From the NCBI GenBank assembly GCA_023245265.1, contig JAHFKQ010000012.1, positions 1 to 20,468 of the forward strand: a DNA stretch of 20,468 nucleotides, in the 5' to 3' direction. Shown piece after piece: positions 14,080 to 20,468 of the stretch (the first letter of the stretch is position 1; each line of letters opens with the position of its first letter). The stretch comes from Candidatus Collierbacteria bacterium (lineage in GTDB: Bacteria; Patescibacteriota; Microgenomatia; UBA1400; MFAQ01). Position numbers and translations under genes: made by a program. The notes under the pieces are model-generated. The model had not been told where the DNA came from. It saw only the letters and a program-made list of their open reading frames with translations, and made no database searches.

Positions 14080-14832
14080 ATGAAACCACTCAAAAGCCTC
14101 CTCAAATTGAATCCCAAGTCCTCAGGACGCAACTTCTCTGGTAAAATAACCGTTCGTCACCAAGGTGGTCGTCAAAAGCGCTTTCTTCGTCATATCGACT
14201 GGAAACGAAACATTGATTTGACCGCCAAAGTCGATTCTATCCAGTACGATCCTAATCGCACCGCTGATATTGCCCTTTTAGTTTATGTTAGTGGTCACAA
14301 AGACTACATTCTTGCTCCCCACGACCTCAAGGTCGGGGATATCGTGGTTTCATCTGAAACGGCCGAAATCAAGGTTGGCAACTGCCTTCCCATGAAGAAT
14401 ATCCCCATCGGTATCGAAATCCATGGTTTGGAAATCACCCCCGGTAAAGGCGCTCAAATGGTTCGCAGTGCCGGTAATACCGCCACCATCCAGAGTAAAG
14501 AGGGCAATATCGTCGTGGTCAAACTTCCCTCCGGTGAAATTCGCTCGTTCGATGGTCGTTGCAAAGCTACCATTGGTAGTCTTAGTAACCCTCATCACAA
14601 AGAGGAAATCCTCGGTAAAGCCGGCCGCAAACGCCACATGGGTGTTCGTCCGACCGTCCGTGGTGTCGCTCAAGATCCTCGCTCTCACCCGCACGGTGGT
14701 GGTGAAGGTCGCTCCGGTATCGGTATGAAATCTCCGAAATCTCCTTGGGGTAAGCGAACTCTCGGTAAGCGAACTCGTGACCGCAAGAAGTTCAGTAACA
14801 AGGTCATTATCAAGCGTCGTTACGTCAAATAA
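14080..14832 (+). CDS. rplB: 50S ribosomal protein L2, N-terminally short
   Basis: L2 (uL2) joins the subunits and is essential for the peptidyl-transferase centre; 250 residues against about 275 in most bacteria. The sequence begins at SLLKLNPKSSGRNFSGKITVRHQGG, so roughly the first 25 residues of the usual protein are missing. The rest is intact: YDPNRTADIALLVY, PGKGAQMVRSAG, GKAGRKRHMGVRPTVRGVAQDP and SHPHGGGEGR, which carries the conserved functional histidine (E. coli His229). The frame has no start codon upstream of 14080 before a stop, and rplW ends normally 5 bases before, so this is a true short N-terminus and not a wrong start. It starts 5 bases after rplW. Confidence 0.97.
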   Translation: MKPLKSLLKLNPKSSGRNFSGKITVRHQGGRQKRFLRHIDWKRNIDLTAKVDSIQYDPNRTADIALLVYVSGHKDYILAPHDLKVGDIVVSSETAEIKVGNCLPMKNIPIGIEIHGLEITPGKGAQMVRSAGNTATIQSKEGNIVVVKLPSGEIRSFDGRCKATIGSLSNPHHKEEILGKAGRKRHMGVRPTVRGVAQDPRSHPHGGGEGRSGIGMKSPKSPWGKRTLGKRTRDRKKFSNKVIIKRRYVK

Positions 14833-14844
14833 AATTTAATAAAC

Positions 14845-15129
14845 ATGTCTAGAAGCTCAATCAAAGGACCATTCGTCGATGAAGGACTCATCGTCAAAAT
14901 CGAGCGCCTCAAGGCTCTCGGTAAAAAAGAACCCATTAAAACCTGGGCTCGTGCTTCTCAGATCCCTCCTGAGTTCGTGGGCTACACTTTTGCCGTTCAC
15001 AATGGCAAGATTTTTAAAGAAGTTTTCATTACCGAAGATATGGTCGGTCATCGCCTGGGCGAGTTTTCTCTTACGAGAAACTTCCGCGGTCATGGTCGCA
15101 TCGTTAAACGACTTCTTACCAAGACTTAA
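14845..15129 (+). CDS. rpsS: 30S ribosomal protein S19
   Basis: S19 (uS19) lies at the top of the small-subunit head and contacts the A-site finger of the large subunit; 94 residues, standard. It starts MSRSSIKGPFVDEGL and contains IKTWARASQIPPEFVGYTFAVHNGK, with GHRLGEFSLTRNFRGHG near the end, all typical. It lies 12 bases after rplB and 5 before rplV. An A/T-rich leader without Shine-Dalgarno precedes it. Confidence 0.97.
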   Translation: MSRSSIKGPFVDEGLIVKIERLKALGKKEPIKTWARASQIPPEFVGYTFAVHNGKIFKEVFITEDMVGHRLGEFSLTRNFRGHGRIVKRLLTKT

Positions 15130-15134
15130 TCTTT

Positions 15135-15572
15135 ATGGCTACTAAAGTAATCAAACAACTCGTCATCGCCAAGGCTCAGCACGCTTTGTCCTCACCTCGC
15201 AAAACCAACTTGGTTTTGAAAGCTATTGTGGGCCGACCGGCTCTCATGGCTATCAAACAGCTTTCGGTTATCCCGAAGCGCGCCGCCGAACCGATTCTTC
15301 AGCTAGTCAAACAAGCCGTGGGCAACGCCGTTTCCCAGTTCCAAGCTTCTCCGGATCGCTTGGTCATTGATTCAGCTTTTGCTACCAAAGGTCGCGTTTT
15401 GAAACGAGCCCATATCGGTGGCCGTGGCAAAACCAAACCTTACGAACGCACTACTTCACATTTGACCCTTTATCTGCGAGTTTTAACTCCTCTGGTGGCT
15501 ACTCCAAAGCCCGCCGCCGCCGAAGAAGTGGCTCCTAAAACTGTTGCCAAAACTACCAAAAAATCTAAATAA
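15135..15572 (+). CDS. rplV: 50S ribosomal protein L22 with C-terminal tail
   Basis: L22 (uL22) has a globular body on the large-subunit surface and a beta-hairpin lining the exit tunnel; 145 residues against about 110 in E. coli. The body is recognisable from LSSPRKTNLVLKAIVGRPALMA and PILQLVKQAVGNAVSQF. The hairpin region is VIDSAFATKGRVLKRAHIGGRGKTKPYERTTSHLTLYL. After that, about 25 residues rich in Ala, Pro, Lys and Glu form a low-complexity tail, probably exposed on the ribosome surface. Such tails occur in other bacteria, and the function is not known. It ends 2 bases before rpsC. Confidence 0.96.
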   Translation: MATKVIKQLVIAKAQHALSSPRKTNLVLKAIVGRPALMAIKQLSVIPKRAAEPILQLVKQAVGNAVSQFQASPDRLVIDSAFATKGRVLKRAHIGGRGKTKPYERTTSHLTLYLRVLTPLVATPKPAAAEEVAPKTVAKTTKKSK

Positions 15573-15574
15573 TC

Positions 15575-16228
15575 ATGGGAAAAAAAGTTAATCCAATCGC
15601 TTTCAGAACCGGCTACATCTTCCCGACCAAATCTATTTGGTACTCGGGTTTCAAGACTTATGCCAAGTTCGTTCTCGAAGACAGCAAGATCCGCCGTTTC
15701 ATCGAAACCAAATTAAAGCTGGCCGGTATTACCAGTATCGAGATCAAACGGTCCATTAACTCCGTGGATATCTACATGAATGTCTCCCGTCCCGGTGTTG
15801 TCATTGGTCGTGGTGGTTCTTCTCTTGAGATTTTGAAAAAAGATCTCGAAAAATTACTTAAGATCAACCCTAAGGCCAAAAATGCCGTCAAGATTAATCT
15901 TCATCCTCTGGAGATCAAAAACCCCGAAATGAACTCTGCCATCATCGCCGATCGTTTGGCCAATCAGCTCGAACACCGTTATCCCTTCCGTCGCGCCGCC
16001 AATCAAGCAATTGAAAAGGTCATGGCCGCCGGTGCCAAAGGTGTCAAACTCGTTTTTGCCGGTCGTATCGATGGAGCCGAAATTGCCCGAGTTGAAAAAT
16101 TCAAGCAAGGTCGTATCCCGACTCAGACTCTCCGCGCCAACATCGACTATATCGAGAAAAAAGCCTTGACTCGTTCCGGCTATGTCGGTATCAAGGTTTG
16201 GATTTATTCAGGCGACATCATCAGTTAA
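15575..16228 (+). CDS. rpsC: 30S ribosomal protein S3
   Basis: S3 (uS3) lies at the mRNA entry channel and takes part in mRNA helicase activity; 217 residues, normal. It starts MGKKVNPIAFRTGY, the family N-terminus (compare MGQKVHPIGFRLG). A type-II KH domain follows, with GVVIGRGG at 74-81, and then the C-terminal S3 domain with HRYPFRRAANQAIEKVMAAGAKGVKLVFAGRIDGAEIARVEKF. It starts 2 bases after rplV and ends 21 bases before rplP. Confidence 0.97.
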   Translation: MGKKVNPIAFRTGYIFPTKSIWYSGFKTYAKFVLEDSKIRRFIETKLKLAGITSIEIKRSINSVDIYMNVSRPGVVIGRGGSSLEILKKDLEKLLKINPKAKNAVKINLHPLEIKNPEMNSAIIADRLANQLEHRYPFRRAANQAIEKVMAAGAKGVKLVFAGRIDGAEIARVEKFKQGRIPTQTLRANIDYIEKKALTRSGYVGIKVWIYSGDIIS

Positions 16229-16249
16229 TACGACCACACACCAAAGAAT

Positions 16250-16663
16250 ATGTTACAACCAGCCAGACGCAAATACCGCAAAGAGTTCCGAGGAAGTATG
16301 GGAGGCGTTGCTACCCGCACTAACGAACTTTCCTATGGCGAGTTTGGTATCAAAGCCCTCGAATGTGGCTGGCTTTCGGCCAACGAAATTGAATCTGCCC
16401 GTCGTACCATTACCCACAACACCAAACGGGTAGGTAAATTCTTCCTGCGTGTTTTTCCTCACAAACCTATCGGTCACAAAACCCCGGGCGCCCGTATGGG
16501 TTCCGGCAAGTCCGATGTCTCAGGTTATGTGGCTGTCGTCAAACCCGGTCAAATTCTTATGGAGCTTTCCGGCGTGACCCGTGAAGTTGCCGCCGAAGCT
16601 ATCCGCCTGGCCGGTCACAAACTTTCCGTTAAAACCAAACTAGTTGAAAAAGAAAATGCCTAA
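16250..16663 (+). CDS. rplP: 50S ribosomal protein L16
   Basis: L16 (uL16) binds near the A-site tRNA elbow and 5S rRNA and is a late assembly protein; 137 residues, standard. It starts MLQPARRKYRKEFRG, typical of bacteria, followed by ALECGWLSANEIESARRTITHNTKRVGKFFLRVFPHKP. The next part is GARMGSGKSDVSGYVAVVKPGQILMELSGV. Its last 8 bases overlap the start of rpmC, so the two are translationally coupled. Confidence 0.97.
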   Translation: MLQPARRKYRKEFRGSMGGVATRTNELSYGEFGIKALECGWLSANEIESARRTITHNTKRVGKFFLRVFPHKPIGHKTPGARMGSGKSDVSGYVAVVKPGQILMELSGVTREVAAEAIRLAGHKLSVKTKLVEKENA

Positions 16664-16817
16664 AACCAAGATCGAATCCACCATCACTAACCTCGAAGAC
16701 TCCAAAATCAAATTGGCAGGCATCAAGTTGCACATCCGTGCCGGCATCGAGAAAAACACCAACGCTCACAAGAAGCTCAAAAAGCAAATTGCTCAATTGT
16801 TAACGCAAAACAAATAA
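16656..16817 (+). CDS. rpmC: 50S ribosomal protein L29
   Basis: L29 (uL29) is a small two-helix protein near the tunnel exit, next to L23; 53 residues, a little shorter than the usual 60-65. The translation begins MPKTKIESTITNLED and continues with KIKLAGIKLHIRAGIEKNTN, matching the first helix and the family pattern in which xLRF/xLHI precedes the turn. The second helix is HKKLKKQIAQLLTQN, equivalent to the family's xIKKVRRxIARLLT. The ATG overlaps the rplP stop by 8 bases and the gene ends 1 base before rpsQ, exactly where rpmC lies in the S10 operon. Sequence identity to the family is modest, so position carries part of the call. Confidence 0.9.
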   Translation: MPKTKIESTITNLEDSKIKLAGIKLHIRAGIEKNTNAHKKLKKQIAQLLTQNK

Positions 16818-16818
16818 T

Positions 16819-17043
16819 ATGAAACACCTTACTGGTACCGTCAAAAGTGACAAAAATCTGAAGACCGCCATCGTTGATGTCGTTCGTTTTAAAGTTCACC
16901 CCAAATACCTCAAACGGATCAAGGTCAACAAATCTTACGCTGTCCAAAACGATCTCGGCGCCAAAACCGGTAACCGTGTCCGTATCGAAGAAACCCGCCC
17001 CATTAGCAAAACCAAGCGTTGGAAAATTTCTAAAATTATATGA
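16819..17043 (+). CDS. rpsQ: 30S ribosomal protein S17
   Basis: S17 (uS17) is an early 16S rRNA 5'-domain binder with an OB fold; 74 residues, at the short end of the range. The family signature is visible in LTGTVKSDKNLKTAIVDVVRFKVHPKYLKRIKVNKSYAVQND, then GNRVRIEETRPISKTKRWKI, which matches the motif around the conserved RPISKTK. The ATG lies 1 base after rpmC. Its stop overlaps the rplN start as ATGA. Confidence 0.96.
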   Translation: MKHLTGTVKSDKNLKTAIVDVVRFKVHPKYLKRIKVNKSYAVQNDLGAKTGNRVRIEETRPISKTKRWKISKII

Positions 17044-17414
17044 TTCAACTAAGATCCGTCCTCAAAGTAGCCGATAACTCCGGTGCCAAATTAATCAAAG
17101 TGATTCTGGTCCATGGTGGTTCTCACCGTCGATTTGGTCGCATTGGTGATGTGGTCACCGCCGCCGTCGAAGGCGCCGATGCCGGAGGCACCGTTAAAGA
17201 CAAACAAGTAGTCAAGGCTGTGGTGGTCCGTACCCGCAAAGAAACCAGTCGCCCTGATGGTACCTATGTCCGTTTCGATGATAATGCCGCTGTTATTATT
17301 GACTCAATTGCTGGCAAGCAGCCTTTGGGCACCCGTATTTTTGGCCCGATCGCCCGTGAAGTCAAAGATGCCGGTTTTGCCAAAATTGCTTCCTTAGCTC
17401 CCGAAGTCGTCTAA
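17040..17414 (+). CDS. rplN: 50S ribosomal protein L14
   Basis: L14 (uL14) lies at the subunit interface and is the binding site of the silencing factor RsfS in many bacteria; 124 residues, standard. It starts MIQLRSVLKVADNSGAKLIKVI, followed by the family block VVVRTRKETSRPDGTYVRFDDNAAVII and GTRIFGPIAREV. The start overlaps the rpsQ stop by 4 bases (ATGA), and rplX follows after 5 bases. Confidence 0.98.
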   Translation: MIQLRSVLKVADNSGAKLIKVILVHGGSHRRFGRIGDVVTAAVEGADAGGTVKDKQVVKAVVVRTRKETSRPDGTYVRFDDNAAVIIDSIAGKQPLGTRIFGPIAREVKDAGFAKIASLAPEVV

Positions 17415-17419
17415 AGCCT

Positions 17420-17746
17420 ATGTTTAAATTCAAAATCAACGATACTATTCAAGTTACCGCCGGCAAAGACAAAGGCCGCACTGGCAAAGTTCTCAAGGTT
17501 ATGCCCGTGAGTCAAAAGGTCTTAGTTGAGGGTATCAACCAATACAAGAAACACATCAAGCCCAAAGGCAATGAAGCCGGGACAATTGTGACCCTTCCTC
17601 GTGCCATCTCCACCGCTTCTGTCGCTCTTGTCTGCCCGAGCTGTGGCAAGCCTACCCGTGTCGGTTTCGATGCCTCTCAAAACCCCAAGGTCCGCATCTG
17701 TCACAAATGCCGTCAGATCATTACCAGCACTGAAATCAAAAAATGA
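17420..17746 (+). CDS. rplX: 50S ribosomal protein L24 with four-cysteine C-terminus
   Basis: L24 (uL24) is an assembly-initiating protein with a KOW/SH3-like domain; 108 residues, usual. The KOW part is KINDTIQVTAGKDKGRTGKVLKVMP, followed by VEGINQYKKHIKP. The C-terminus has CPSCGKPTRVGF and RICHKC, with C72, C75, C94 and C97 forming a probable zinc-binding knuckle; many bacterial L24 proteins have it and others have lost it. The stop overlaps the ATG of rplE (ATGA). Confidence 0.97.
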   Translation: MFKFKINDTIQVTAGKDKGRTGKVLKVMPVSQKVLVEGINQYKKHIKPKGNEAGTIVTLPRAISTASVALVCPSCGKPTRVGFDASQNPKVRICHKCRQIITSTEIKK

Positions 17747-18291
17747 CCCAAACACTCAAAGACAAATATTTAACCGAGATCCGTCCGGCTCTGCAAAAAG
17801 AGCTCGGCTTGAGTTCGATTGAAGCAGTGCCCAAATTGATCAAAATCACGGTCAATACGAGTTCCAAAGACTTCAAAACGGACAAAGATTTGCTGGCCAA
17901 AACCAAGGATTGGATGAGCAAGATTACCGGTCAGACTCCTTTGGAGACCAAGTCGAGATCTAGTATCGCCGCTTTTAATCTCCGTGAGGGTGAAGTGGTT
18001 GGTTTGAAGGTCACCCTTCGAGGCGTCCGTGCCTATGATTTTTTGGAAAAGCTCATCTCTATTGTTCTTCCTCGTTTGAAAGATTTTCAGGGTATTTCCC
18101 TCAAGACTTTCGATACCAAAGGTAACTATACTATCGGTTTTCCCGAACAAATAGTGTTTCCTGAGGTGGAATATGATAAAATCGGGAGGATTCAAGGGCT
18201 GGAAGTTACCATTTCTACGAGCGCAAAAGATTCCTCTACCGCTTTAAAGTTCCTCAGAGTCCTAGGCATGCCTTTTACTAAAGAAGCCTAA
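17743..18291 (+). CDS. rplE: 50S ribosomal protein L5
   Basis: L5 (uL5) binds 5S rRNA in the central protuberance and touches the P-site tRNA; 182 residues, standard. It begins with the family's LKDKYLTEIRPALQKELG, then VPKLIKITVN, GQTPLETKSRSSIAAFNLREGEVVGLKVTLRG and the C-terminal IGFPEQIVFPEVEYDKIGRIQGLEVTI. The start overlaps the rplX stop by 4 bases, and a 14-base A/T-rich gap precedes rpsZ. Confidence 0.98.
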   Translation: MTQTLKDKYLTEIRPALQKELGLSSIEAVPKLIKITVNTSSKDFKTDKDLLAKTKDWMSKITGQTPLETKSRSSIAAFNLREGEVVGLKVTLRGVRAYDFLEKLISIVLPRLKDFQGISLKTFDTKGNYTIGFPEQIVFPEVEYDKIGRIQGLEVTISTSAKDSSTALKFLRVLGMPFTKEA

Positions 18292-18305
18292 TCGAATTAA
18301 AAATA

Positions 18306-18491
18306 ATGGCTAAAAAAAGCAAAATCGCTAAAACACTAAAACTCGCCGGTCACGCTACCCGTGATCACCGCCGTTGTCAGCTTTGTGGCCGACCTCGCGG
18401 TGTCATCCGTATCTTTGGCCTGTGCCGCCTCTGTTTCAGAGAAATGGCCCACCGTGGAGAACTCCCGGGCGTTTTCAAAATGTCAAAATAA
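18306..18491 (+). CDS. rpsZ: 30S ribosomal protein S14, zinc-binding short form
   Basis: S14 (uS14) is a late-assembling small-subunit head protein; 61 residues. This is the short zinc-binding (type Z) form, with C24, C27, C40 and C43 in a C-x2-C-x12-C-x2-C pattern, followed by the family end FREMAHRGELPGVFKMSK. The RCQLCGRPRGVIRIFGLCRLC block is diagnostic. It lies between rplE and rpsH as in the spc operon. The gene may also be called rpsN. Confidence 0.97.
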   Translation: MAKKSKIAKTLKLAGHATRDHRRCQLCGRPRGVIRIFGLCRLCFREMAHRGELPGVFKMSK

Positions 18492-18492
18492 T

Positions 18493-18882
18493 ATGGATAC
18501 TACCGCCGACTTTTTAACTATCATCCGCAATGGCTACTTGGCCAAGAAAGACATGGTCACCGTCAACTATTCCTATGCTCGCGAAGAACTCTCCAAGATC
18601 TTCAAAGCCGAGGCCTTTATTGCCGATTACTCCATCGAGGAAGCCAAACCTGTGAACAAAATTGTTATTACTCTTCGCTACTTCGACAAAGATATCCCGG
18701 CCGTCACCGGTATTAAGAAAGTCAGTAAACCGAGTGTTCGCATTTACACCGGTTACAACCAGATTCCCCGCACTCTTTCCGGTGCCGGAACCACCATTGT
18801 GACCACCTCCGCCGGTTTTATGACCGGTAAAGATGCCCACGCCAAACACCTTGGGGGCGAAGTTATTTGTCAAATTTGGTAA
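18493..18882 (+). CDS. rpsH: 30S ribosomal protein S8
   Basis: S8 (uS8) binds the central domain of 16S rRNA and in E. coli represses the spc operon; 129 residues, standard. The ATG at 18493 gives MDTTADFLTIIRNGYLAKKDMVTV, matching the family's DpIADmLTrIRNg start; earlier in-frame codons lie inside rpsZ. The C-terminus GYNQIPRTLSGAGTTIVTTSAGFMTGKDAHAKHLGGEVICQIW is typical. It starts 1 base after rpsZ and ends 7 bases before rplF. Confidence 0.97.
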   Translation: MDTTADFLTIIRNGYLAKKDMVTVNYSYAREELSKIFKAEAFIADYSIEEAKPVNKIVITLRYFDKDIPAVTGIKKVSKPSVRIYTGYNQIPRTLSGAGTTIVTTSAGFMTGKDAHAKHLGGEVICQIW

Positions 18883-18889
18883 AAAATAT

Positions 18890-19441
18890 ATGAGCCGCAT
18901 TGGACGCAAACCACTATATCTACCCGAAACTGTCAAGCTTGAAGCTCTGGCAGACTCTTTAAAGTTCACCGGACCTAAAGGTACTCTGGAATCGGTCGTT
19001 CCTAAAGGCATCAAAGTTGAGGTCAAAGAAAATGTTTTAAACTTTACCCGTGAGAATGATCTTCCGGCTACCCGCGCTCTGCACGGCTTGGCTCGTCGCC
19101 TGGCTCAAAATTGTGTCACCGGCGTCACTGACGGTTTTGTCAAAGATCTTCAGCTGGTAGGTACCGGTTACCGTGTTGCTCTACATCCGGAAGGCCTATC
19201 TCTTTCAGTTGGTTACTCGCACCCCGTCATCTTCAAAAAAGTTCCCGGTGTGACTATCACCATCGAAGGTCAGGACAAGATTAAAGTGACCGGTATCGAC
19301 AAACAGCTCGTTGGTCAAGTTTCCGCCGATATCCGCGAAGTTCGTAAACCCGAGCCTTACAAAGGCAAAGGTATCCGTTACTCAGACGAAGTCATCATCA
19401 AGAAACAGGGCAAGACAGCTACCAAAACTTCGGCTGCCTAA
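18890..19441 (+). CDS. rplF: 50S ribosomal protein L6
   Basis: L6 (uL6) lies near the sarcin-ricin loop and the factor-binding site; 183 residues, standard. The start is placed at the ATG at 18890 (MSRIGRKPLYLPETV), the family N-terminus; an upstream in-frame start would overlap rpsH with unrelated residues. The two repeated L6 domains are present, with FTGPKGTLESVVP, then LQLVGTGYRVALHPEGLSLSVGYSHPV, and the C-terminal VSADIREVRKPEPYKGKGIRYSDEVIIKKQGK. It ends 11 bases before rplR. Confidence 0.97.
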   Translation: MSRIGRKPLYLPETVKLEALADSLKFTGPKGTLESVVPKGIKVEVKENVLNFTRENDLPATRALHGLARRLAQNCVTGVTDGFVKDLQLVGTGYRVALHPEGLSLSVGYSHPVIFKKVPGVTITIEGQDKIKVTGIDKQLVGQVSADIREVRKPEPYKGKGIRYSDEVIIKKQGKTATKTSAA

Positions 19442-19452
19442 AAACAAATCAT

Positions 19453-19794
19453 ATGAAAAAGCTAAACGACAAGAAACAACGAGAAACCCGCATCCGAGCC
19501 AAACTTTTGGCTCGTACCGACAGACCTCGTTTGACGGTTACCCGCAGTAACCAGAATATTTTTGCTCAGATCATTGATCAGTCCGGCAAAGTTTTAGCCG
19601 CTTTTGGCTCCGTTTCCCTTAAAAAGTTTAAGGGTACCAAAACCGAGTCCGCTACCGAAGTCGGCAAAAAGCTGGGTGAAATCGCCAAAGAAAACAAAGT
19701 TTCCACCGTCGTTTTTGACCGCGGTTCCTATCGTTTTCATGGTCGTGTCAAGGCTTTGGCCGAGTCCGTCCGTGCCGCCGGCATCAAATTCTAA
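19453..19794 (+). CDS. rplR: 50S ribosomal protein L18
   Basis: L18 (uL18) binds 5S rRNA with L5 in the central protuberance; 113 residues, standard. Typical parts are RIRAKLLARTDRPRLTVTRSNQNIFAQIIDQSGKVLAAFGS and the C-terminal VVFDRGSYRFHGRVKALAESVRAAGIKF, which matches the family's FDRgGyxYHGRVkALAdaaReaGLxF. A 31-base gap rich in AATAAC repeats separates it from rpsE. Confidence 0.97.
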   Translation: MKKLNDKKQRETRIRAKLLARTDRPRLTVTRSNQNIFAQIIDQSGKVLAAFGSVSLKKFKGTKTESATEVGKKLGEIAKENKVSTVVFDRGSYRFHGRVKALAESVRAAGIKF

Positions 19795-19825
19795 ATAACT
19801 AATAACCAACAACCAATAACTAAAA

Positions 19826-20347
19826 ATGGCATACGCAGGCAACACCAACAATACTAACCGCGGAGGCGGGCGTCCCGCTCCTGAAGGCTTCGAACAAGTT
19901 CTTCAGATCCGTCGTGTCAGTAAGAAAACTCAAGGTGGTACTAATGTGTCCTTTTCCGCCCTCGTCGTCACCGGTGACAAAAAGGGTAAAGTTGGTTTGG
20001 GTCTCGCCAAAGCCCCGAATGTGGCCGATGCCATCAAAAAAGCTATTCGACTTAGTAACCGCGACTTGGTCCAGGTTCCTTTAGTCGATGGCACTATTCC
20101 CTACGAAACCCATTCCAAATACGGCGCCGCCAAAGTTCTCTTCCGTCCGGCCCCCAAAGGTACCGGTCTTATCGCCGGTTCTTCCGTCCGCGCTGTTGTC
20201 GAAGCCGCCGGTATTACCGACATCGTTTGTAAGGTTTTAGGTACCAACAACAAAACCAGTAACGCCCGTGCCACTTTCAAAGCCCTTAAACAGATCGAAA
20301 CTCTGGGTAAAAAATACCAATTGCTTAAAGCTCTCAAGGCTTCCTAA
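19826..20347 (+). CDS. rpsE: 30S ribosomal protein S5
   Basis: S5 (uS5) helps form the mRNA entry channel and affects decoding accuracy; 173 residues, standard. The double-stranded-RNA-binding-like N domain starts with EQVLQIRRVSKKTQGGTNVSFSALVVTGDKKGKVGLGLAKA. The C domain includes APKGTGLIAGSSVRAVVEAAGITDIVCKVLGTNNKTSNARATFKAL. The N-terminus is low-complexity Gly/Asn. In most bacteria rpmD (L30) follows; here rplO starts 2 bases after the stop, so rpmD is absent from this place. Confidence 0.97.
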   Translation: MAYAGNTNNTNRGGGRPAPEGFEQVLQIRRVSKKTQGGTNVSFSALVVTGDKKGKVGLGLAKAPNVADAIKKAIRLSNRDLVQVPLVDGTIPYETHSKYGAAKVLFRPAPKGTGLIAGSSVRAVVEAAGITDIVCKVLGTNNKTSNARATFKALKQIETLGKKYQLLKALKAS

Positions 20348-20349
20348 AT

Positions 20350-20468
20350 ATGTTACTTTCCAAACTCCCCAAAATCATCGAAACTCCTAAGAAACGCCTC
20401 GGTCGTGGCTTCGGTTCCGGCGTCGGCGGTCACACTGTCGGTCGTGGTCAAAAAGGCCAAAAGACCCG
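20350..20468 (+). CDS. rplO: 50S ribosomal protein L15, N-terminal part (3' end outside window)
   Basis: This is the first 39 codons of L15 (uL15), a large-subunit assembly protein, cut by the window edge. MLLSKLPKIIETPKKRLGRGFGSGVGGHTVGRGQKGQKTR matches the family's conserved N-terminal KRxGRGxGSGxGxTxGRGxKGQxxR pattern. It begins 2 bases after rpsE, without rpmD in between, and no Shine-Dalgarno site is visible. Confidence 0.95.
   Translation, partial: MLLSKLPKIIETPKKRLGRGFGSGVGGHTVGRGQKGQKT

Noticed and set aside
18361..18492. Upstream start for rpsH within rpsZ
   Set aside because: The extension is a shadow of the zinc-type S14 gene; the family start lies at 18493.
19795..19825. AATAAC-type direct repeats before rpsE
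   Set aside because: The stretch is only 31 bases of A/C-rich spacer with imperfect copies. It could be a simple unstructured leader and is too short to call a repeat element.
1..20468. UGA recoding as in Gracilibacteria/SR1
   Set aside because: rpoC, rpsQ, rplX, the methyltransferase gene and the radical SAM gene all end in TGA at the expected family C-terminus, so UGA is a stop.

Overview
This window is a stretch of translation and transcription genes from a bacterium that looks like a member of the Candidate Phyla Radiation (Patescibacteria). A Microgenomates-like lineage is plausible, but that finer placement is my guess. Four points support the assignment. rplO follows rpsE after only 2 bases, so rpmD (uL30) is missing from its usual place, a published CPR trait. 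L2 lacks its usual N-terminal segment. RpoC carries a long coiled-coil insertion of the kind I recall from Actinobacteria and Chloroflexota. UGA ends several genes, so the UGA=Gly code of Gracilibacteria/SR1 is excluded.

Layout. Bases 2-5217 hold the end of rpoB, then rpoC, rpsL and rpsG on the + strand, closed by a two-way terminator at 5237-5264. Bases 5267-8683 are an accessory island that separates rpsG from fusA. It contains a minus-strand pair, a radical SAM protein followed by a PLP fold-type-I enzyme joined by an ATGA overlap, and a divergent + strand MttB/COG5598 methyltransferase homologue with its own terminator. The divergent spacer holds a near-consensus minus-strand promoter whose -10 box sits inside an inverted repeat that looks like an operator. 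Bases 8684-20468 resume the translation genes: fusA, tuf, then rpsJ-rplC-rplD-rplW-rplB-rpsS-rplV-rpsC-rplP-rpmC-rpsQ-rplN-rplX-rplE-rpsZ-rpsH-rplF-rplR-rpsE and the start of rplO, cut by the window end. This is the fused str, S10 and spc order.

How the genes work together. The core genes supply RNA polymerase, the two main elongation GTPases and about twenty ribosomal proteins. They are packed with 1-30 base gaps or stop/start overlaps, and none I examined has a clear Shine-Dalgarno sequence. The exception to tight packing is a 90-base gap between rpsJ and rplC with a terminator-like, possibly attenuating hairpin. The island genes differ: two have strong Shine-Dalgarno sites and one appears nearly leaderless.

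The part most likely to hold undescribed biology is the island, above all the radical SAM/PLP pair under its own switch. Its substrate cannot be read from the sequence. No gap exceeds 150 bases. I saw no tRNA, rRNA, CRISPR array, insertion sequence or replication origin.
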